Assembly (NCBI RefSeq): GCF_000369505.1
Contig: NZ_KB850055.1
Span: forward strand, 558,001-622,000
Direction of reading: 5' to 3'
Origin: Acinetobacter sp. NIPH 298
Lineage (GTDB): Bacteria > Pseudomonadota > Gammaproteobacteria > Pseudomonadales > Moraxellaceae
DNA length: 64,000 nucleotides
Position 1 is the first letter of the stretch. Each line of letters opens with the position of its first letter. The notes below the pieces were generated by a model. It worked only from the letters and a program-made list of their open reading frames with translations. It was not told the DNA's origin and did no database searches. Positions 1 through 8,427 of this stretch are shown in pieces. The translations under genes and the position numbers were made by a program.

Positions 1-46
1 CTGGGGGAAGCTTATTCCAACAAAACGCCGTGTCAATGCTCTATAA
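1..46 (+). CDS. Phage terminase large subunit (Mu gp28-like), 3' end only
   Basis: The frame starting at base 2 reads WGKLIPTKRRVNAL and stops at TAA 44-46. It is the last 14 codons of a gene that enters from the left. A large terminase directly before the DUF935 portal is the usual order in Mu-like phages, and a short basic tail like this fits that family. It overlaps the portal start by up to 17 bases, suggesting translational coupling. Assignment depends mostly on position; only the tail is visible. Confidence 0.5.
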   Translation, partial: WGKLIPTKRRVNAL

Positions 47-1409
47 CTTGGGTAAACAACCTGATATAGACGAGGTATTGCGCAAGGCTGGTGTTTCTCG
101 TCATCGCCTTAAAATTTTACTTGATGATGATGAGATTGCTCAGGCAGTGGAAACACGTATAGATGCGCTACTAGCAACGCCGTTCCGAATTGAGCCGAGT
201 GATACACCTGAAGCACTGTTGCTCATGCAGGAGCTTAAAGAGTGGTTTACAGAGTTGGCATCAGGCGCAGTTAATGCACTTTTTTTTGGTTACTCGGTTT
301 TAGAGGCAGTCTATGAAGAAAAGCCTGAAGGTCACATAGGGCTGCAATGGATCGGTGAAAAGCCGATGCAGTGGTTTGAGCCTAAAAATGATGGGCGTTT
401 GATTTATCGGCCCGAAGGAACAGGCCAAGAGGTAGTAGTCGATCAGAAGCTTAAATTCTTTCTAACACGGCGTAAGGCAACCTATGAGCAGCCATATGGC
501 AAAGCCTTACTTGCTACGTTGTACTGGTTGAACTTCTTTAAACAGAATGGCTTTAAGTTTTGGGCGAAATTTCTTGAGCGTTTTGGCACACCAATTCTTT
601 TGGGTAAATGCAAAGATTCAGAAACAGATGATATGAATCAGGCATTGCTTAATGCGCATGCTCAAAGTGTACTTTCGATTGATTCTGAAGATGATGTACA
701 GGTTTTAACTGCAGGAGCTAATGGTACTGCAGGTGCATCGTTTGAAACTTTCAATAACGTTTTGATCCGCCAAATTCAGAAAGTGATTCTTGGCCAAACA
801 CTGACAAGTGGAACTGATGGCACAGGGAGTCGTGCATTAGGTCAGGTGCATGAGAATGTGCGCAAAGATAAGCTGAATGCGGATGTCCGTCTGGTTACAC
901 CAACGTTTCAAGCAGCTGTAAATGCCTTGTGTACTTTGAATAACTGGCCTAAACATGAGGTCTATTTAGGCGAGAAAACTAAGCAACTTAATACAGATCA
1001 GGCAGATCGTGATGTAAAGCTTAAAAATGCGGGTGCAAACCTTACACAACAATATTTCTCGCGTGAGTACGGTTTGCAGGACGGCGATGTTGCAGAAACA
1101 CCTCAGGTGCAGTCAGTTAAGCAATTTAAAGCCTTGCCGAAGAGTTCATTTAGTTTTGCTGCATCAGTAAAAAAGTTCACACCTGAACAACAGGAAGTCG
1201 AAGAGCTAACTGATGGACAGAAGGGAATTCAATTATTAAGTGCAAAGCAGATTAATGATTTGATTCAGAAGAGCGACACACCAGAAGAATTGGCAAGTAA
1301 TTTAATGCAACTTATGCCAGGTGCAAGTGATTCAGAATTCGCAGCTAATCTTGATATGGCTTTATATGCAGCTGATGTATTGGGGTATGTCACAGCAAGT
1401 GGAGAATAA
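30..1409 (+). CDS. Phage portal protein, DUF935 / Mu gp29 family
   Basis: A 459-aa protein of the DUF935 portal family, forming the ring at the capsid vertex through which DNA is packaged and which joins head to tail. Recognisable family features include the segment around residues 130-190 (aromatic and basic, with YGKALLATLYWLNFFKQNG-like sequence) and the later stretch ILGQTLTSGTDGTGSRALG near residues 255-275. The length is slightly below Mu gp29. The start is GTG at 30 or ATG at 36; neither has a strong Shine-Dalgarno, consistent with coupling to the overlapping terminase end. The frame has no stop upstream within the window. The next gene starts two bases after the stop. Confidence 0.88.
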   Translation: MSMLYNLGKQPDIDEVLRKAGVSRHRLKILLDDDEIAQAVETRIDALLATPFRIEPSDTPEALLLMQELKEWFTELASGAVNALFFGYSVLEAVYEEKPEGHIGLQWIGEKPMQWFEPKNDGRLIYRPEGTGQEVVVDQKLKFFLTRRKATYEQPYGKALLATLYWLNFFKQNGFKFWAKFLERFGTPILLGKCKDSETDDMNQALLNAHAQSVLSIDSEDDVQVLTAGANGTAGASFETFNNVLIRQIQKVILGQTLTSGTDGTGSRALGQVHENVRKDKLNADVRLVTPTFQAAVNALCTLNNWPKHEVYLGEKTKQLNTDQADRDVKLKNAGANLTQQYFSREYGLQDGDVAETPQVQSVKQFKALPKSSFSFAASVKKFTPEQQEVEELTDGQKGIQLLSAKQINDLIQKSDTPEELASNLMQLMPGASDSEFAANLDMALYAADVLGYVTASGE

Positions 1410-1411
1410 GA

Positions 1412-2617
1412 ATGCAGCCAATACCATTTCTGGAAGCTATTCATTTTGCTGTGAGCCGAAAAATTGTATTACCTGATGAGTTTTATCAACTGGACCTAAA
1501 TACAAGGCAGATGGCTGCAACGGTTAGCTTTCTGTCTAGTATTGAGCAGGTCGAAACAGTGATTAAGTCAGTCAATAAGATTTTGATTGACGGCGGCACG
1601 TTCAATGATTTTAAAAGGCTGGTTGCTGAGAATGAAATCATCCTAAGCGAGCCATATCTCAAGAACGTTTTTAGGACCAATATCCAAACAGCTTACGGCC
1701 ATGGGCGGTGGCAGCAACAGCAAAAGAATAAAGCCAATCGGCCTTATTTAATGTATGTCGCTATTAATGATAATCGGGTTAGACCTTCTCATATTGCACT
1801 TAACCGCATCATACGTCACATAGATGATCCATTCTGGCTGAAATACTATGCGCCGTGGGATTATATGTGTCGATGCACAATCATTGCTCTAACAGAAGCT
1901 CAGGCTCTTAAATATGGGATTACTTCCGATGAGGATCTGCCGATTATCGCAGAGGCTAATGGCTGGTCTACAAGCCCTTTAACTTTTGGTGAAATGGAAT
2001 CTGTAGTGGATTCGAAAATTGCTCAATCAATTCTGGACAAAGAGTATCTGCTTGTGCAGAAACAGGCTGTGATTGCTGAATGGAAAGCTAGTCAGAAATT
2101 ATCAAGCTTACTTTCACCAATGACAGATAAAAGCCGTGATCTATTTGAAGCTATCGTCAATGAGGCTTTACCACTTGATCCAAGTATCAGACCAAGTGCA
2201 ATCAAAACCTTCTTAGATTACGTGCAGGGCAATGATTCAGCATTGAGTGCATATCTCAACGGTAATTCTATTTCGTTGGCTGATGACATTATACGGCGTT
2301 GGGTTAAGGGTGATATGGCACAGATTAAAGCAATCGCAACGAATACCACTACCGCCGTGATGGGAGCAGCAACATTAAATCAAGTAGCAGCGTATCAAGT
2401 GGGGCAAACAGTAACGCTTAACTCGCCCATGCTTGTTGCAGGCAGTGGGTCTGATGTGATGATTCATATCATTAATGCAAATGGCGCAGGCATTGATTTA
2501 GCCAAGCTGCATGCAGGCCAAGGGGTGTTATTTGAAATTGGTCTGGCTTTTGAGGTCGTATCGATTGAAACAAACAAGGGGCAGCTTATTTACACGCTAA
2601 GAGCCTTATTAAATTAA
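1412..2617 (+). CDS. Mu gpF-like minor head / head morphogenesis protein with ART-like C-terminal domain
   Basis: A 401-aa minor capsid protein of the gpF/SPP1 gp7 type, normally bound to the portal inside the procapsid. The family signature is seen at residues 115-160: a V-A-x-N-D-x-R-V-R-P-S-H run and a Cys pair C153/C155 in PWDYMCRC. Residues about 325-400 have the spacing of a single-domain ADP-ribosyltransferase fold (LNSP at 336-339, a VLF strand at 372-374, then FEVVSIE), but the E-x-E site is replaced by G-Q-G (369-371), so no catalysis is expected. It directly follows the portal. The ART reading is an inference from pattern only. Confidence 0.82.
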   Translation: MQPIPFLEAIHFAVSRKIVLPDEFYQLDLNTRQMAATVSFLSSIEQVETVIKSVNKILIDGGTFNDFKRLVAENEIILSEPYLKNVFRTNIQTAYGHGRWQQQQKNKANRPYLMYVAINDNRVRPSHIALNRIIRHIDDPFWLKYYAPWDYMCRCTIIALTEAQALKYGITSDEDLPIIAEANGWSTSPLTFGEMESVVDSKIAQSILDKEYLLVQKQAVIAEWKASQKLSSLLSPMTDKSRDLFEAIVNEALPLDPSIRPSAIKTFLDYVQGNDSALSAYLNGNSISLADDIIRRWVKGDMAQIKAIATNTTTAVMGAATLNQVAAYQVGQTVTLNSPMLVAGSGSDVMIHIINANGAGIDLAKLHAGQGVLFEIGLAFEVVSIETNKGQLIYTLRALLN

Positions 2618-2633
2618 CTTTATGAATATTTAA

Positions 2634-2657
2634 GCCGTCCTTTAGGGCGGTTTTTTT
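2634..2657 (+). terminator. Intrinsic terminator between gpF-like gene and protease
   Basis: CCGTCC pairs with GGGCGG (one G-T pair) across a TTTA loop, followed by seven T. The next gene's ribosome binding site follows at once. Confidence 0.8.
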
Positions 2658-2671
2658 ATGGAGAAAGAAAA

Positions 2672-3616
2672 GTGGCAGAAACAAACGAAAAGCCAGATCC
2701 GCCAATCTCAGCGTACCAGTTTAAGACCAATCTTTTTGATATTCAGAAATCAACTGAAGAAGGGAAAAAACGTACATTTACTGGTGTTGCTTACAGTGGT
2801 GAAGTGATTCAAAGCCATTACTACTGGGGTGATGTGATCTTTGATCTGGACACAATCCAAATGAAAACACCCTTAGGGGCTTTGATCGATCATGATCCTG
2901 GTCGCCGTGCAGGTGTGGTTCGTAATTTCACCAAAGACAACCAAGGTGGCCTGAAAGTTTCTGGTGATTTGCTCTCTAACAAGAACGGCCAAGAAGTTGC
3001 CCAAGACAGTGATGAGGGTTATCCGTGGGAAATGTCGGTTTATATCGTACCAGGTTCAATTGAAGAGGTTGAACGAGGTGAAGTTGTTGTAAATGGCAAA
3101 ACTCTTAAAGGGCCTATCAGGATTTTCCGTAACGGTGTGATCCGTGAAGTTTCATTTTGTGCGCTTGGTGCTGATGACAATACGTCTGCAGTAGCAGCAA
3201 GCCACACATCTAAACAATTTAACAAGCAAGAGGACACAGACGTGACCGAATTAGAAAAACTGAAAGCTGATAATCAACAGCTTACAACTGAACGTGACAA
3301 TGCTTTGACTGAGTTGAAGCAGTTCAAGGAAACAAAACGTACGGAAGATATCGCTGCACTTGAAACTGAATTAAAAGTTCAATTCAGTGTTGAAGATAAA
3401 ACAGCATATACAGAAATGGACGATACAACATTTGCCTTTGCTGCAAAACAAATGCGTCAGTTCTCAGCACCGAAAAATGACAAGCCAGCTGGCAATTTAA
3501 GCCATTTATTTAAGCACCAGGCTAATGGTGGTCAGCAGGGTGTTACTCAAGAAAACCAAGAGCATCAATTTTCAACTGGTGCTAAAGCATTTGCAGCTCA
3601 AAACAAGGGGAAATAA
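2672..3616 (+). CDS. Mu gpI-like prohead protease with fused scaffold domain
   Basis: A 314-aa protease/scaffold that matures the capsid. Residues 20-180 look like a prohead serine protease: a conserved His in LIDHD (H74) and a Ser in WEMSVYI (S122) are candidate catalytic residues. Residues about 190-225 are a charged coiled coil (LEKLKADNQQLTTERDNALT), typical of an attached scaffold that is removed during maturation. The start is GTG at 2672, chosen because GGAGAAAG lies just upstream and because the gene before ends in a terminator. It sits immediately before the decoration and major capsid genes, as expected. Fusion of protease and scaffold is normal for Mu-type I proteins. Confidence 0.85.
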   Translation: MAETNEKPDPPISAYQFKTNLFDIQKSTEEGKKRTFTGVAYSGEVIQSHYYWGDVIFDLDTIQMKTPLGALIDHDPGRRAGVVRNFTKDNQGGLKVSGDLLSNKNGQEVAQDSDEGYPWEMSVYIVPGSIEEVERGEVVVNGKTLKGPIRIFRNGVIREVSFCALGADDNTSAVAASHTSKQFNKQEDTDVTELEKLKADNQQLTTERDNALTELKQFKETKRTEDIAALETELKVQFSVEDKTAYTEMDDTTFAFAAKQMRQFSAPKNDKPAGNLSHLFKHQANGGQQGVTQENQEHQFSTGAKAFAAQNKGK

Positions 3617-3619
3617 TAG

Positions 3620-3985
3620 ATGACTACGATTAGCACATCTCACACATCACGTCCTTTCAATTTGGATGTCGGTAAAACACGAAAAGCCAATGCAAAGGTC
3701 ACAACGGCAACAGCTTATAAAAAAGGTGATTTGCTTACCTTGTCAGCCGCTAACGTTCTAACTCATGCAGCTGATGCTTCAACTTGGAGTGTAATTTGCG
3801 GGGCTACACTGACAGCGGCTGAAGCAACTACTGCAGCAGCAAATGGTACTGAAATTCCAATTTATATCGGTGGTATTTATAGCGTTGAAGCAGTTTCCAT
3901 TTCTGGTACCGCTTTAGCAACCAATCAATATACGGCTGCCCGTGCACAAGCAACCAAAAACAACATTGAATTAGCGAAGGTGTAA
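3620..3985 (+). CDS. Probable head decoration protein (lambda gpD-like position)
   Basis: A 121-aa protein rich in Ala and Thr, with short predicted beta stretches and no membrane segment. It sits four bases after the protease/scaffold and four bases before the major capsid gene, the place of a lambda D-type decoration protein that stabilises expanded capsids. The sequence KGDLLTLSAANVLTHAADAS followed by GAT and a Gly-rich turn resembles the DUF2190/gpD-like fold, but this is a weak resemblance. The function is inferred mainly from position. Confidence 0.6.
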   Translation: MTTISTSHTSRPFNLDVGKTRKANAKVTTATAYKKGDLLTLSAANVLTHAADASTWSVICGATLTAAEATTAAANGTEIPIYIGGIYSVEAVSISGTALATNQYTAARAQATKNNIELAKV

Positions 3986-3988
3986 AAA

Positions 3989-5068
3989 ATGCCACAAACT
4001 TTTGAAATTAATAACTCACCGTTGGAATTGCTTGACGTCAATGAATTAGTTTTGATTCATTCAGCCAATGCGCCAATGGATACATGGTTGTTGGATAAGC
4101 TTTTCCCACGCCGTAAATCATTTACCACAAATGTTGTGCCAATCGCTGAATTAGAGATTGAATCTGATATTGCTCCACTGGTAGCACCTGAAATTGCAGG
4201 CCGTGCGTTTGACCCAACAACTGCAATTGAAGTTGATTATATTAAGCCTGCTTATCTAAAACCTAAAAATCAGGTTACCCCAGCAACCGCATGGGATACG
4301 GCGCTTTTGGCTCGTTTACGTGATGCAGGTATTGTTGCAACGGGTTCAAACCAATTGAGCACGGCAGAGCAATATATGATTGCTCAAATTGAAACGGTTA
4401 AGCGTAATCATGATTCAATTGATAACCGAAAAATCCTAATGGCTGCTGAATTGGTTGTCACTGGAAAGGTGGTTTTAGAGTCCGACGATTATAGCCGTAA
4501 TGTGGTTTCATTTGGCCGTGACGCTTCGTTAGCCTTTACCCCTGCAATAGCATGGGATCAAGCAAATGCAACGCCTGTCGAGGATATCGACACTATGGCT
4601 CAGCGCATGTTGGATGCAAACGGCGGTGAAGCAACAATGATCCTTACAACTGGTAAAGTTTGGGCGGTCTTGGAGAAGAATCCAGACTTTAAGGCTAAGT
4701 TTGTTGCACCTTATGCGGGTATCAGTGTTCCGTATCGACCTGAATTAAATGCATCTAAATCAGCTAAATTTAAAGGCTATCTGGGTGACCTCGAAATTTG
4801 GACTTATGATGCAACATATAAGAATAAGGGCACCACTAAACGCTTTATTCCAGTTGATTACTTTGCATTAATCGCCGACACAAGCGGTTATGTGACGCAA
4901 TGTAAGATCGAAAACATTCATGCAAATGGTCTCGCTTTAGAATACTTTGACCGTCAATGGTATGAAGAAGATCCAAGTGGCATCATGTTATTAACTGAAT
5001 CCTCACCACTTGTTGTGCCATCTAACAAGAACGGCATCGTTGGTGGCCAAGGCTTTATTACAATTTAA
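3989..5068 (+). CDS. Major capsid protein, lambda gpE family
   Basis: A 359-aa protein matching the Phage_cap_E family: an N-terminal stretch with WLLDKLFPRRKSF (residues 32-45), an early acidic segment, a middle region with AAELVVTGKVV (residues 152-162), and a C-terminal IPVDYFALIADTSGYVT region. This is the shell subunit. A lambda-type capsid protein within a Mu-type head cluster is known in some transposable siphoviruses and related mosaics. It starts at ATG 3989, four bases after the decoration gene stop. Confidence 0.88.
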   Translation: MPQTFEINNSPLELLDVNELVLIHSANAPMDTWLLDKLFPRRKSFTTNVVPIAELEIESDIAPLVAPEIAGRAFDPTTAIEVDYIKPAYLKPKNQVTPATAWDTALLARLRDAGIVATGSNQLSTAEQYMIAQIETVKRNHDSIDNRKILMAAELVVTGKVVLESDDYSRNVVSFGRDASLAFTPAIAWDQANATPVEDIDTMAQRMLDANGGEATMILTTGKVWAVLEKNPDFKAKFVAPYAGISVPYRPELNASKSAKFKGYLGDLEIWTYDATYKNKGTTKRFIPVDYFALIADTSGYVTQCKIENIHANGLALEYFDRQWYEEDPSGIMLLTESSPLVVPSNKNGIVGGQGFITI

Positions 5069-5078
5069 GGGGTAGGAA

Positions 5079-5450
5079 ATGCCGAAATATATTGCATTGC
5101 AATCGGTAGGACAGTTCCTACCTGGTGTAGAAATCAAAGGGCTTGATGATGAACGCATACAAGCCCTTTTAGCATCTGGCGCAATTGAAGAATTTAAGCC
5201 ACCAGAACAAACGCCGTCAGATGATACATCTGAAGAATTGGAAAAGCTCAAAGCGGAAGTTGTGGATCTGACGGCCACGAATAAACAGCTTACCGAAGAG
5301 AAGGACAAAGCTTTGGGCGAAGTTGTGGATCTGAAGGCCAAGATCACAAAACTTGAAACTGATTTGGCTGCGGCTATAGCTAAATCCACAAAGCCAGGTA
5401 AGGCCACTGCGGATGAAAACGCAGATAAAGGTACGCCAGAAGCAAAGTAA
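5079..5450 (+). CDS. Small coiled-coil protein of the head cluster, unknown function
   Basis: A 123-aa protein with no recognised family. Residues 1-41 form a compact domain (YIALQSVGQFLPG, then GLDDERIQALLASGAIEE) that is clearly repeated in the 67-aa product at 6806-7009. Residues 50-95 are a coiled coil containing a repeated EVVDL heptad pattern, and the last 25 residues are polar and likely disordered. It has a good ribosome site (GGGGTAGG) and lies between the major capsid and head-tail connector genes, so a head-completion or connector role is possible. No function is claimed. Confidence 0.6.
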   Translation: MPKYIALQSVGQFLPGVEIKGLDDERIQALLASGAIEEFKPPEQTPSDDTSEELEKLKAEVVDLTATNKQLTEEKDKALGEVVDLKAKITKLETDLAAAIAKSTKPGKATADENADKGTPEAK

Positions 5451-5458
5451 GGTGATTT

Positions 5459-5899
5459 ATGTATGCGACCAGACAAGACCTTGAATCAAGATTTGGTGCA
5501 GCGGAAATAGCTAACCTTGAATCTATGCAGACTAATCCTGATGCGGTCAATGAGGCCCTTCAGGATGCATCCGAAGAAATTGATAGCTATGTCGCCGTTG
5601 CCTATGATCTTCCGCTTCCATCAACACCAAGTACTTTAAAACGTGTTGCCTGCAATATCACTCGTTACCGTCTTTACTTTCAGCAACCGACAGAGGAAGT
5701 AGAGAAGCGTTATGAATCTGAGGTGAGTTACTTAAAACGAATCGCAGATCGTAAGGCAGTGCTCAACATTCAAAATGAACAAAACGAAGTTGCTGAGGAA
5801 AAGCCGAAACGTAATCCAGCAGCTATACCTCTTGGGACAACGTATAGAGGCGGTGTTTTTGGTGATGATGTGCTTAATCAAATGCCAAGCTTAAAGTGA
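5459..5899 (+). CDS. Head-tail connector protein, DUF1320 / Mu gp36 family
   Basis: A 146-aa protein with the characteristic start MYATRQDLESRFG and a helical domain containing ALQDASEEIDSYVAVAYDLP, ending in a polar tail. In Mu-like phages the DUF1320 gene follows the capsid gene and makes an adaptor ring of the head-tail joint. Spacing to its neighbours is tight (eight bases before, seven after). The family is recognised with good confidence; the exact place in the neck is inferred. Confidence 0.82.
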   Translation: MYATRQDLESRFGAAEIANLESMQTNPDAVNEALQDASEEIDSYVAVAYDLPLPSTPSTLKRVACNITRYRLYFQQPTEEVEKRYESEVSYLKRIADRKAVLNIQNEQNEVAEEKPKRNPAAIPLGTTYRGGVFGDDVLNQMPSLK

Positions 5900-5906
5900 G
5901 GTGTTT

Positions 5907-6383
5907 ATGCCAATTTCTATATCAATAAAAGCTGATGGGGATTCTGCAATCATTCAATTGTTTGATCATCTTTTAGGATATGACAAACAAGCCATGTTCG
6001 ATGAAATTGGTGCATACGGCGTAAGTTCCACTCAGTTGCGCTTTGTTGATCAATCGGGTGTAGATGGTAATCCTTGGAAACAATCATGGAGGGCCGAGCT
6101 TCAGAAAGGTCAAACATTGCGTGATACAGGGCGCTTAATGAACAGCATGACGCACAATGTTGTTGATAGCGGAGTGGAATGGGGAACAAATGTTGAATAT
6201 GCAGCGGCTTTGCACTACGGCGCTCATATCCTGCCAAAAACGGGTCAATATTTGGTTTTTAATGTTGCTGGAAATTGGCGCAAGGTCAAAGAGGTGGTCA
6301 ATCCGCCTCGTTCATTCTTGGGCATCAACAATGAAGATGATGAGGAAATCTTAAACATTATAGGGAGACACTTAAGTGGCTAA
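5907..6383 (+). CDS. Phage virion morphogenesis protein, Mu gpG / P2 gpS family
   Basis: A 158-aa protein of the virion-morphogenesis/tail-completion family: FVDQSGVDGNPW, a LRDTGRLMNSMT segment and the GTNVEYAAALHYGA motif near residues 93-106 are typical, as is the C-terminal PPRSFLGI. It acts in joining heads and tails. ATG 5907 is preferred over the upstream GTG at 5901 because TGAGG sits five bases before it. The last eight bases overlap the next gene's start, suggesting coupling. Confidence 0.85.
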   Translation: MPISISIKADGDSAIIQLFDHLLGYDKQAMFDEIGAYGVSSTQLRFVDQSGVDGNPWKQSWRAELQKGQTLRDTGRLMNSMTHNVVDSGVEWGTNVEYAAALHYGAHILPKTGQYLVFNVAGNWRKVKEVVNPPRSFLGINNEDDEEILNIIGRHLSG

Positions 6384-6795
6384 TTTCTTCGCCGTGCGCG
6401 CCGAGATTGCTGAAAAGCTCAAAGAGATTCCTGAGTTTAAGCAAATCTATACGCCGTTGAACTCCGTATCAGTGACTGAAATGGGGCAGGTTACACCTGC
6501 AGCTCATGTCAATTTTCATCGAATCAGAAAGGTCGATGAAGCTGGTCGAGGTTCCAAGAACTTGCTTGGTTTGCAGTGGGCAGTAACTGTTGCTTGTCGC
6601 AATGCTAAATCACAGCTTAATGATATCTCAGCGGTTGCTGATGAAGCAGGTGAGCTACTGGATCAAGTTATTGATCTCTTAGCTGGATGGGAGCCTGAAA
6701 GTTCAATTGTGCCACTACGCATAGTAGAGGTGAAAGACGGCTATGGACCTGCATTTGTCTACTACACCGTGATTTTTGAATCACAAAAAATTTAG
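6376..6795 (+). CDS. Tail terminator-like protein, DUF1834 / Mu gp37 family
   Basis: A 139-aa protein beginning at GTG 6376 inside the end of the gpG-like gene, with GGGAGACA as ribosome site. Its pattern (AEIAEKLKEIPEFKQIY, central PAAHVNF, later DLLAGWEPE) and its place after the gpG-like gene match the gp37/DUF1834 family, which fills the tail-terminator position. It would cap the tail tube at the head end. The family call is good; the structural role is inferred from gene order. Confidence 0.72.
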   Translation: MANFFAVRAEIAEKLKEIPEFKQIYTPLNSVSVTEMGQVTPAAHVNFHRIRKVDEAGRGSKNLLGLQWAVTVACRNAKSQLNDISAVADEAGELLDQVIDLLAGWEPESSIVPLRIVEVKDGYGPAFVYYTVIFESQKI

Positions 6796-6805
6796 GAGCT
6801 GCTTA

Positions 6806-7009
6806 ATGGCAGATAAACAATATAAAGCCCTGCAACCTGTGGGGCGTTTTACTGCTGGGGACTTTGTGGCGGGACTCAGTGAAAAGCAAATTACTCAATT
6901 GCTTGCAGATAAGGTGATTGAAGAGGTCAAGCCAGAAAAAGTGGCTGAACTGGTGAATGAAGCTAAAGCCACCCCAAAAACAAACAAAGAGGTCAAAGTG
7001 AATGGCTAA
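6806..7009 (+). CDS. Small protein sharing a domain with the 5079-5450 product
   Basis: A 67-aa protein. ATG 6806 is chosen because AGGAG lies eight bases upstream; a longer frame exists but lacks this support. Residues 1-45 match the N-terminal domain of the coiled-coil protein at 5079-5450: Y-x-ALQ-x-VG-x-F, then GL followed by I-x-x-LLA and IEE-x-KP. The tail is Lys-rich. It overlaps the tail tube gene by eight bases. Function unknown; the duplicated domain suggests a shared virion partner. Confidence 0.65.
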   Translation: MADKQYKALQPVGRFTAGDFVAGLSEKQITQLLADKVIEEVKPEKVAELVNEAKATPKTNKEVKVNG

Positions 7010-7754
7010 GGAATATATTTATCTGCAAGGTAAGTTTTACTTATCAAAAATTGCAAATGGTGTTGCAGGCGCAATGCGCTTTATTGGCAATGTACCTGAA
7101 TTTGAAATCTCTATTACTGCGGATCTGATCGAACATACTGAGAGTACTTCAGGAAATAGCACAACTGACTTTGTAATGGTGAATACGACAGGTGTTGAGT
7201 TTTCGGGCCAACTTGAAGAGATCAATCCAGAGAATCTGGAATACATCTTATCGGGTACCAATCATGAAATTGCATCAGCGACTGTTTCTGATCAGAATAT
7301 TGGGACTGTGGTTGCTGGTGAAGAAATCATGTTGGATGGGTATAACTTGTCAGCGGTTTCATTTACAGATTCAGCAGGCACACCAGCAACGATTGATCCA
7401 TCCAAGTACACGCTTGATGTGAAGTTTGGAACGGTCATATTCAATGATGTGGCTGACTTAACTATGCCACTAAAAGCAACCTATACAACTGGTGCGGTTG
7501 CTCAAACAACGATTGCATCTGATTTGGAAGAAGAATACGAGTTGTTCTTTAAAGGCATTAACAAGGCCACTAAAAAACACATGGCCGTCCGCTTGTGGCG
7601 TACCAAGAAGTCACCTGAAACGACTTTTCCGTTAATCCATGATGATCTTGGTCAGTACGAGATCCAAGGTCAAGCATTGTCAGATGTGGAAAAAGAATCT
7701 GATTCAGCATTGGGTTTATACGGCCATATCGTTTCAATTCCATCAGCAGCATAA
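7002..7754 (+). CDS. Major tail tube protein (siphovirus type)
   Basis: A 250-aa beta-rich protein of the long-tail tube type. Residues 1-85 include GKFYLSKIANGVAGAMRFIGN and a LIEHTESTSGN segment; the later part has AVRLWRTKKSPETTFPLIHDD and ends with a helix-poor tail. It lies just after the tail terminator-like gene and before the tail assembly chaperone, which is the standard position. A 38-base hairpin follows the stop. Presence of a tube with no sheath gene indicates a non-contractile tail. Confidence 0.78.
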   Translation: MAKEYIYLQGKFYLSKIANGVAGAMRFIGNVPEFEISITADLIEHTESTSGNSTTDFVMVNTTGVEFSGQLEEINPENLEYILSGTNHEIASATVSDQNIGTVVAGEEIMLDGYNLSAVSFTDSAGTPATIDPSKYTLDVKFGTVIFNDVADLTMPLKATYTTGAVAQTTIASDLEEEYELFFKGINKATKKHMAVRLWRTKKSPETTFPLIHDDLGQYEIQGQALSDVEKESDSALGLYGHIVSIPSAA

Positions 7755-7764
7755 ACAAACAGAG

Positions 7765-7802
7765 CAGGCACAGGGGCGCATAAGCGTCTTTTTTTGTGCC
7801 TG
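7765..7802 (+). terminator. Stem-loop after the tail tube gene
   Basis: CAGGCACA (7765-7772) pairs perfectly with TGTGCCTG (7795-7802). An inner GCGC/GCGT stem followed by a T run sits in the loop and alone resembles an intrinsic terminator. It would lower transcription of the chaperone and later genes relative to the tube. Confidence 0.65.
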
Positions 7803-7820
7803 TATTTTAGGATTATTTCT

Positions 7821-8390
7821 ATGAATGACTTTTTCCTTGCTAACAATGAATCATTGCCCCATGTATTTGTTAATCAAAAAATTGAAGTGAAGCAGATCCA
7901 AGTGAAGAACTTGGAGCGATTTGCTGGCTTTGCAAATGAGATTAAAAACTCATTGGAAAGTTATTCAATAGAAACAATCACGCCGTTAATTGAGCCTCAA
8001 ATTTTAAACATCATGGGGATTTGTGCTCTTGCGACAACATTGAGTCCTGATAACTTCATGAATTGCCATGAAGAGAAAGAGGCAATTGCTGATCTTGTTT
8101 TAGATGTGATAAAGGTCAATGATGCTTTTTTTAAGAGAGAAAAAAATCATCAAAGTTCAGGGCAAAAAACCAAAGATTCTAGTTGGTTTGATGCATTTGC
8201 TTTTTTAGTAAAAAATGGGCATAGGCATGAAGATATTATGAATATGCCGTATGGTGTATTTTTAAAATACTTAGAAGAAGCGCAATCATTAGAGCGGCAG
8301 CAAATCAAGTCCTATGCAATTGCAACGCGTGTGGCTAATAATGCAAAACAACAAGGGTGGGATAAATATATTAAGCATTTAGATGGTTAA
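7821..8390 (+). CDS. Probable tail assembly chaperone
   Basis: A 189-aa acidic-to-neutral helical protein with no membrane segment. The position directly after the tail tube gene is that of the tail assembly chaperone, which coats the tape measure during tail building. The C-terminal half (WFDAFAFLVKNGHRHEDI, then MPYGVFLKYLEEAQ) resembles chaperones of related Mu-like siphophages. ATG 7821 is used; an upstream in-frame start lies in the hairpin. I did not find a convincing slippery site for the -1 frameshift many such genes use. The tape measure, normally next, is displaced by 3.5 kb. Confidence 0.55.
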   Translation: MNDFFLANNESLPHVFVNQKIEVKQIQVKNLERFAGFANEIKNSLESYSIETITPLIEPQILNIMGICALATTLSPDNFMNCHEEKEAIADLVLDVIKVNDAFFKREKNHQSSGQKTKDSSWFDAFAFLVKNGHRHEDIMNMPYGVFLKYLEEAQSLERQQIKSYAIATRVANNAKQQGWDKYIKHLDG

Positions 8391-8411
8391 GCTAGCTTAA
8401 CACTATTTGAG

Positions 8412-8427
8412 TGTGTATAATTACACA
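8412..8427 (+). promoter_or_regulatory. hicA promoter -10 inside a perfect inverted repeat (likely HicB operator)
   Basis: TGTGTA (8412-8417) and TACACA (8422-8427) are perfect inverted arms around TAAT, touching the hicA ATG at 8428. A consensus -10 TATAAT lies at 8416-8421 inside it, so transcription would start at or very near the ATG. The -35 region is weak. HicB proteins with a C-terminal ribbon-helix-helix domain repress their own promoter, so this palindrome is the likely operator. Confidence 0.6.

Noticed and set aside
5003-5476. 157-codon minus-strand frame across the major capsid end and the coiled-coil gene
   Set aside because: Antisense to well-supported genes, Ser-rich low-complexity product, no ribosome site.
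7821-8390. Programmed -1 frameshift in the tail chaperone gene
   Set aside because: No clear slippery heptamer followed by an in-frame extension; the frame ends just before hicA.
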